DNA of 64,000 nucleotides from an uncultured Eggerthella sp. (GTDB lineage Bacteria > Actinomycetota > Coriobacteriia > Coriobacteriales > Eggerthellaceae): positions 1 through 64,000 of the forward strand of contig URBX01000004.1 in assembly GCA_900546175.1 (NCBI GenBank), written 5' to 3'. The notes beneath the pieces were generated by a model. That model saw nothing but the letters and a program-made list of their open reading frames with translations. It was not told the origin of the DNA and made no database searches. The position numbers were made by a program, and so were the translations under genes. Position 1 is the stretch's first letter. Each line of letters begins with the position of its first letter. Below, one piece after another: positions 59,235 through 64,000 of this stretch.

Positions 59235-60476
59235 CTAATTCTTAACCTTAGGATTTTTTCTTTTTGCTCTGAGAATATCACCCTGGTATAAAGGCCTATC
59301 GCAGGTAAACCGGTATACTCCCATTGCTTTGTTTGCTACCGAAGATGGCACCGTGTCGCCATTAGGGAAACATTCTCGCAACTCTTTTATTTCCACCGAA
59401 ACAATAGGTGCATGAGGGCTTAAAAGCTCCAAGAAGTCGTGCTCGTAGAATCTATTCCTACAGTACACATCAACGTCCCACAAATCTTCCCTAGTTTTTT
59501 TACTCTCAACAACTTCCCCAACCCAATCATAAAGCTGGACATAAATATCATCGCTTAGAGACTGTTCGGCAGGACCATAGAAAAATCCCGTATGATACGG
59601 ACGGTGAGAAATAGTTTCTAGCTCCCCTTCCCATTTTTCAGCAGGCTCACCATCAAGTACATGACGGTATGCGTTTACTACAGTAGCAACATAAAATGCT
59701 TTCTTTACACGACCTTCGATTTTTATCGAATCAACACCCGCCTCAACAAGATCATCTAAATGAGCAAGCATGTTTAAATCTTTAGAGTTCATGATATGAG
59801 TAAGACCTTGATCCTGCTCAATGTCAAACAATTGTCCTGGGCGTGAAGGCTCCTCTAAGGTATAACCCCATCGACAAGGCTGAACACAGTTTCCTTGATT
59901 AGCTGCTCTCCCTGCCAAGAAATCACTAATCAGGCAACGTCCCGAAATTGCCATGCACATAGCACCATGAACAAACACTTCCACTTCCATATCTGCTGGA
60001 AGTTCTTTTTTCATGGCAGCAATTTCTTCTAGAGACATTTCACGAGCACACACAACTCGACGAGCGCCCAAAGAATACCACGCAAGAGCAGCTGCTGCGT
60101 TTGAAATAGAAGCCTGAGTGGAAACATGAAGCTCTAAAGAAGGAGCGGTTTTATGAATGATTGATAAAACACCTAAATCGCTCACAATAACCGCATCAAC
60201 TCCCGCTTCTTCAAGAGCTTTTGCGTAATGAGGCAAATCGACCAAATCTTTATCATGCGCGTAAGCATTACACGTAACGTGAACTTTAACGCCATGAGCA
60301 TGAGCATACTCAACCGCTTTCGGAAGAACCTCTAAAGAAAAATTTTGCGCACGAGCTCGTAAGCCGAACTTGTCTGTAGCAAGATATACTGCATCCGCAC
60401 CAAAAGCAATAGCATAGCGAAGCTGCTCCATACCACCTGCTGGTGCTAACAATTCAGGAATTTTTCTCTGTTCCAT
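59235..60476 (-). CDS. Peptidase U32 family protein
   Basis: A 413-aa protein of the U32 family. The start ELLAPAGGMEQLRYAIAFGADAVYLATDKFGLRARAQNF is typical, followed by HVSTQASISNAAAALAWYSLGARRVVCAREMS and the Cys-containing signature EVFVHGAMCMAISGRCLISDF-LAGRAANQGNCVQPCRW; the four Cys probably bind an iron-sulfur cluster. U32 proteins include collagenase-like proteases and RNA hydroxylation enzymes (RlhA, TrhP), so the group name peptidase may mislead. A terminator of proS lies just upstream. Confidence 0.92.
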   Translation of the reverse strand: MEQRKIPELLAPAGGMEQLRYAIAFGADAVYLATDKFGLRARAQNFSLEVLPKAVEYAHAHGVKVHVTCNAYAHDKDLVDLPHYAKALEEAGVDAVIVSDLGVLSIIHKTAPSLELHVSTQASISNAAAALAWYSLGARRVVCAREMSLEEIAAMKKELPADMEVEVFVHGAMCMAISGRCLISDFLAGRAANQGNCVQPCRWGYTLEEPSRPGQLFDIEQDQGLTHIMNSKDLNMLAHLDDLVEAGVDSIKIEGRVKKAFYVATVVNAYRHVLDGEPAEKWEGELETISHRPYHTGFFYGPAEQSLSDDIYVQLYDWVGEVVESKKTREDLWDVDVYCRNRFYEHDFLELLSPHAPIVSVEIKELRECFPNGDTVPSSVANKAMGVYRFTCDRPLYQGDILRAKRKNPKVKN

Positions 60477-60503
60477 AGCAATCCTTTTTTCTGCTTTTGA
60501 TGA

Positions 60504-60533
60504 AAAACGCCTGCCCCAAAGAACAGACGTTTT
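60504..60533 (-). terminator. Terminator of the rseP-ispG-proS operon
   Basis: AAAACGCCTG (60504-60513) pairs with CAGACGTTTT (60524-60533; one wobble). On the minus strand the stem is followed by TTTTTCATC. Confidence 0.7.
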
Positions 60534-60622
60534 ATTTCACTTCAGTATACGTACACTACTATTCTTCCTTAAATGGCTAAAACTACCCGTATAAAAGGAA
60601 CAATAAACAATGCTTACTTACA

Positions 60623-62338
60623 CTAGAGAGCTGCAACTGCTTCAATTTCAGCAAGGAGCGCATCAATATCAGAGAATGGAATCTCTTTCTTTTCGCCTGT
60701 TGCACGAATTTTCACTTCTGCAACACCATTCTCAACACCACGCTTGCCAACCACAATCTGAATTGGCCAACCAATTAAGTCAGCATCAGCGAATTTCACA
60801 CCTGGACGCTCTTTGCGATCATCAAGAGCAACCTCAATACCTGCATTCTGGAGCTGCTGAGCAATTTCAAGAGCAACAGGCATAACAACTTCGTCGTTTG
60901 TTACTAATGGAAGTACACATACCTGAGCTGGTGCAATATTCATAGGCCAAATAATGCCACGTTCATCATTATGTTGCTCAACAACGGCAGCAAGAGTGCG
61001 AGTTACGCCAACACCATAACAACCCATGATAAATGGCTTATCTTTACCGTCTTCATCAGAATAAACAGCATTCATTGCCTTCGAATATTTATCTCCGAGC
61101 TGAAATACCTGCGATACTTCAATACCACGTGCGCTCAGCAGTTCTTGACCGCACTCAGGACAGGCATCGCCCTTGCGAGCTTCACAAAGATCAGCCCACA
61201 CATCAACGGTAAAGTCGCGATCTTGTTTTGCGCCCGCATAATGGAATCCGTGCTCGTTTGCGCCTACAACCCAGTGAAGAATGTCTTTTAGATTGCTGTC
61301 GGCAACAATCTTCACACCTTCAGGCAAACCAACAGGACCAATTGAGCCCTTTGGAAGCTTTGCTTCTTTCAGCTCTTCATCATCAAGCAATTCAAAGCCA
61401 GGAATTACATTGCCCGCTTTCAACTCATTAAGCTCATGATCACCTGGGATAAAAAGTGCAACGATGGTATTCTCTTCGTCTTTGCCTACCAGCGCTTTTA
61501 CGGTTTTATTCTCCGTACTTCCCAAAAACTCAGCAAGTTCAGCAATAGAAGCCACTCCTGGGGTTTCCAATTTCGTGAGCTCTGTTACGCCGAATTCTTC
61601 TGGATGGCACTTACAAGCACCAACTTCAGTATCAGCAGCATAATTGCAGGATGAGCAATAAACCAACTCAGCCTCGCCTGCTTCCGCAAGTGCCATAAAC
61701 TCGTGAGTTACACTACCGCCAATCTGTCCTGAGTCTGCCAATACCGGACGGTAATCAAGACCGCAACGCTGACAAATATTTCCATATGCTTCATACATAT
61801 CATCGTAAGTCTCCTGGAGAGACTCTTTGCTTGAATGAAAACTGTAAGCATCCTTCATTATGAATTCACGACTACGCAACAAGCCAAAGCGTGGACGAAT
61901 TTCGTCACGGAATTTTGATTGAATCTGATATAAGTTGCATGGAAGTTGCTTATATGAACGAAGCTCGTTACGAACAATTGCAGTGATTAGCTCTTCATGA
62001 GTTGGACCAAGGCAAAAACCATGGTCATGACGGTCATTCATGCGCATAAGTTCTGGGCCATAATCATCCCAGCGACCGCTTTCGTGCCACAACTCTGCTG
62101 GCTGTAAGGCAGGCATGAGAATTTCCTGTGCGCCTTTTGCGTTCATTTCTTCACGCACAATATTTTCAATCTTTGAGAGAACACGCATGCCCAAAGGTAA
62201 GAAGGAATACACACCTGATGCAACCTTGCGAATCATACCTGCGCGAACCAACAAAATATGGCTTGCGATTTCAGCATCTACCGGATTCTCTTTTAATGTT
62301 GGAGCGTATGTCTCACTCAAACGAATCATTTTCGTCAT
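60623..62338 (-). CDS. proS: Prolyl-tRNA synthetase, bacterial type
   Basis: It charges tRNA-Pro. The 571-aa length and internal YbaK-like insertion (about residues 240-390, EDEENTIVALFIPGDHELNELK) are those of the bacterial form with an editing domain. Class II motifs are seen in SGVYSFLPLGMRVLSKIENIVREEMNAKGAQEILMP, PTHEELIT and the RDEIRPRFGLLRSREFIMKDAYSFH, and motif 3 in CYGVGVTRTLAAVVEQ. The C-terminal anticodon domain is complete. It overlaps the ispG stop by 4 nt. Confidence 0.97.
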   Translation of the reverse strand: MTKMIRLSETYAPTLKENPVDAEIASHILLVRAGMIRKVASGVYSFLPLGMRVLSKIENIVREEMNAKGAQEILMPALQPAELWHESGRWDDYGPELMRMNDRHDHGFCLGPTHEELITAIVRNELRSYKQLPCNLYQIQSKFRDEIRPRFGLLRSREFIMKDAYSFHSSKESLQETYDDMYEAYGNICQRCGLDYRPVLADSGQIGGSVTHEFMALAEAGEAELVYCSSCNYAADTEVGACKCHPEEFGVTELTKLETPGVASIAELAEFLGSTENKTVKALVGKDEENTIVALFIPGDHELNELKAGNVIPGFELLDDEELKEAKLPKGSIGPVGLPEGVKIVADSNLKDILHWVVGANEHGFHYAGAKQDRDFTVDVWADLCEARKGDACPECGQELLSARGIEVSQVFQLGDKYSKAMNAVYSDEDGKDKPFIMGCYGVGVTRTLAAVVEQHNDERGIIWPMNIAPAQVCVLPLVTNDEVVMPVALEIAQQLQNAGIEVALDDRKERPGVKFADADLIGWPIQIVVGKRGVENGVAEVKIRATGEKKEIPFSDIDALLAEIEAVAAL

Positions 62339-63411
62339 AGTCTTCCAATCTCTTCCATCAAGGTCTCAACAATATCCTCTTCTTTAACCTTTCGCAAGGT
62401 TTCTCCATGGGAAAAAATTACTCCCACACCATCACCGCAAGCTACTCCAATATCAGCACTTGCTGCTTCACCGGGGCCATTAACAACACATCCCATTACG
62501 GCAACCTGGATAGGTTGAGAAACAGAAGATAATCTTACTTCAATTTCTTTTGCAAGAGCAATTAAATCAACCTTACAACGGCCACAGGTAGGACATGAGA
62601 TAAGTTCAGGATTTCGACGACGCAATCCAAGAGCTCCTAGAAGTGCCCAACAGGCTCGTATTTCTTCAAGTGGATCATCGGTTAGGGATATACGCATGGT
62701 ATCACCAATACCTTCCTCAAGAAGGATTCCCAGACCACTTGCAGATTTTACCAAGCCTTGAAATAGCGTTCCCGCTTCAGTAACACCAATATGAAGAGGA
62801 ATTTGCGGAATTCGCTGCGATAATAAACGATAGGTTTCAACCGTTGTTACTACGTCATGAGCTTTTGCCGAAACCACAATATCCCTAAACCCGTTCGCTT
62901 CAAAAAACTCCACATATCCTACTGCGGATTCTGCCAGTTTTTCAGGCAGTGTTAAATCGGTACGCTTGGATATTTCATTATCTAATGAGCCAGCATTAAC
63001 GCCAATTCGAATAGGAATACCCGCATTTTTTGCTGCCTGGAGCACCGGTATTGTTTTTTGAAGCCCTCCAATATTGCCCGGATTGATACGTAGTTTCGAA
63101 GCGCCTCTTTTTGCTGCTTCGATAGCAATCTCTGCACTGAAATGAATATCAGCTACAACAGGAAGACATGATTTTTCGCAAATTTCTTGGAAGTAATCAA
63201 GGTCAGCCTTTGACGGAATTGCAATACGAATCACTTCGCATCCCGCTTCAGCAAGTCTATTTATTTGATTGATATTCTCCTGAACTTGATTTAAAGGAAG
63301 GTTGAGCATGGACTGAACCACACAAGGGTTTCCTTTGCCCATCACCACATTTCCAACAGACACTTCTCGCGTAATCTGATGGGGTTTTTTATTATTTGAA
63401 GTAGTAGTCAT
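62335..63411 (-). CDS. ispG: 4-hydroxy-3-methylbut-2-enyl diphosphate synthase
   Basis: The [4Fe-4S] enzyme of the non-mevalonate isoprenoid pathway that opens the cyclic diphosphate MEcPP. ATG 63411 gives 358 aa starting MTTTSNNKKPHQITREVSVGNVVMGKGNPCVVQSM; the longer TTG start would overlap rseP. Cluster ligands are in SCPTCGRCKVD and GCVVNGPGEA. The TIM-barrel part has RIAIPSKADLDYFQEI and SKLRINPGNIGG. It follows rseP by 2 nt and overlaps proS, an operon order common in bacteria. Confidence 0.96.
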   Translation of the reverse strand: MTTTSNNKKPHQITREVSVGNVVMGKGNPCVVQSMLNLPLNQVQENINQINRLAEAGCEVIRIAIPSKADLDYFQEICEKSCLPVVADIHFSAEIAIEAAKRGASKLRINPGNIGGLQKTIPVLQAAKNAGIPIRIGVNAGSLDNEISKRTDLTLPEKLAESAVGYVEFFEANGFRDIVVSAKAHDVVTTVETYRLLSQRIPQIPLHIGVTEAGTLFQGLVKSASGLGILLEEGIGDTMRISLTDDPLEEIRACWALLGALGLRRRNPELISCPTCGRCKVDLIALAKEIEVRLSSVSQPIQVAVMGCVVNGPGEAASADIGVACGDGVGVIFSHGETLRKVKEEDIVETLMEEIGRL

Positions 63412-63413
63412 TT

Positions 63414-64000
63414 TTAGCCCCAATTACCAAAAATAAACCGTTGAACGTCTTGATTAACCATAACCACAAACAGCAGTAAAAACAACGCCATTCCTACTGT
63501 TGAAGCTACGTTTTGCGCTTTAATTGAAACGTTTTTTCTTGTAACTTTTTGCACAATTTCGATAACGAACTTTCCTCCATCAAGAGGAGGGATAGGTAAC
63601 GCATTCATTAAACCTAATGAAACTGAAATAATTGCTGAAAACGAAAGAACTGTTATAAAGCCCTGTTCAAACGCAGTTTTCGATAAAACCGCAATACCGA
63701 TAATTGAAGTGGAATTTGATACCGTATCCGCCACAGTAGCCGGATTAAAGAGCCCGAGAATTGCAACAAACACCGCACCAATATAGTTAAAACCCGCCAT
63801 TATCGACTCAATTGGAGATAAAGCATAATGAACAATCTCGCCTGTTTGAGTATTCTGCAAATCAACACCTATTACTGAATAGATGATCACGAATACCACC
63901 ATGGCATAAAGAAGATTCATGGCTGGACCGGCCAAAAGGATAATCACACGCTTTATAAAAGGGAGTGAATGATACTGTTTTTTATCCTCGGATTCGAAGA
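63414..64000 (-). CDS. rseP: Site-2 intramembrane metalloprotease RseP-like, partial
   Basis: The C-terminal part of an M50 zinc protease; the frame is open to the window edge, so the N-terminal part with the HExxH zinc site lies outside. The visible part starts FESEDKKQYHSLPFIKRVIILLAGPAMNLLYAMVV and ends with the second zinc motif region NALPIPPLDGGKFV (N-x-x-P-x-P-x-L-D-G-G) and two helices. The enzyme cuts membrane-bound substrates such as anti-sigma factors. It is the first visible gene of the rseP-ispG-proS operon. Confidence 0.92.
   Translation of the reverse strand, partial: FESEDKKQYHSLPFIKRVIILLAGPAMNLLYAMVVFVIIYSVIGVDLQNTQTGEIVHYALSPIESIMAGFNYIGAVFVAILGLFNPATVADTVSNSTSIIGIAVLSKTAFEQGFITVLSFSAIISVSLGLMNALPIPPLDGGKFVIEIVQKVTRKNVSIKAQNVASTVGMALFLLLFVVMVNQDVQRFIFGNWG

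Overview
The window looks like a chromosomal segment of a low-GC member of the Coriobacteriia (an Atopobium/Lancefieldella-like actinobacterium). This is inferred from gene content and protein style: a fused NadD-YqeK, a type I glutamine synthetase in an operon with an atypical OmpR-type regulator, the mreBCD-PBP2-RodA set, and a Tat-exported NiFe hydrogenase in an AT-rich genome. No rRNA is present, so the genus cannot be fixed from the sequence.

Positions 1-3022 form an accessory patch. It holds the 3' part of a GC-rich IS66-type transposase with its right terminal repeat, then a three-gene cassette of small unknown proteins on the minus strand (one is a 50-aa basic protein). Next come a 5'-truncated DUF3800 gene with a compact three-way-junction RNA candidate just after its stop codon, and a 133-bp MITE-like element whose 21-bp inverted ends match the IS66 end at 17 of 21 positions. 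The conserved chromosome starts at metK (3072).

Positions 3072-16284 carry metK, an ATP-grasp/glutathionylspermidine-synthase-like gene with a Lit/DUF1461-type membrane protein, a YqeY-like gene, gltX with an unusual ferredoxin-like protein and a thioesterase, two small envelope genes, mfd and nth. Positions 16347-21186 carry a group-1 type NiFe hydrogenase (small subunit, large subunit, cytochrome b), a strong terminator, then a membrane protein and the hydrogenase maturation protease. Positions 21300-26285 hold pheA, a MutY-like glycosylase without iron-sulfur cysteines, a degenerate AAA+ protein, a HAD phosphatase and tRNA-Asp.

Positions 26409-33301 are the cell-elongation operon (mreB-mreC-mreD-PBP2-rodA and a DUF697-like gene). 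Positions 33576-37678 hold ndk, a TPR membrane protein, a cyclophilin, tRNA-Arg and rlmD. Positions 37821-40739 are a copper-resistance unit: a CsoR operator, csoR, and a copA whose last 69 codons encode a CopZ-like domain with its own Shine-Dalgarno sequence and ATG. Positions 40883-47085 are a housekeeping run (rplU-rpmA, obgE-proB-proA-nadD/yqeK-rsfS). Then come polA, and glnA with a GlnR-like regulator preceded by a candidate GlnR box.

Positions 52288-57761 hold two tandem paralogous double-domain glycosyltransferases and a GtrA protein, probably for surface glycan. The right end has tRNA-Glu, tRNA-Ala, a NifX-like protein, a U32 peptidase, and an operon of rseP (cut by the window edge), ispG and proS. 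Most real genes lie on the minus strand. The best candidates for something new are the cassette and RNA in the left patch, the nested CopZ, the degenerate AAA+ gene with its palindromic promoter, and the cluster of TGTTAC-type half-sites upstream of the hydrogenase.
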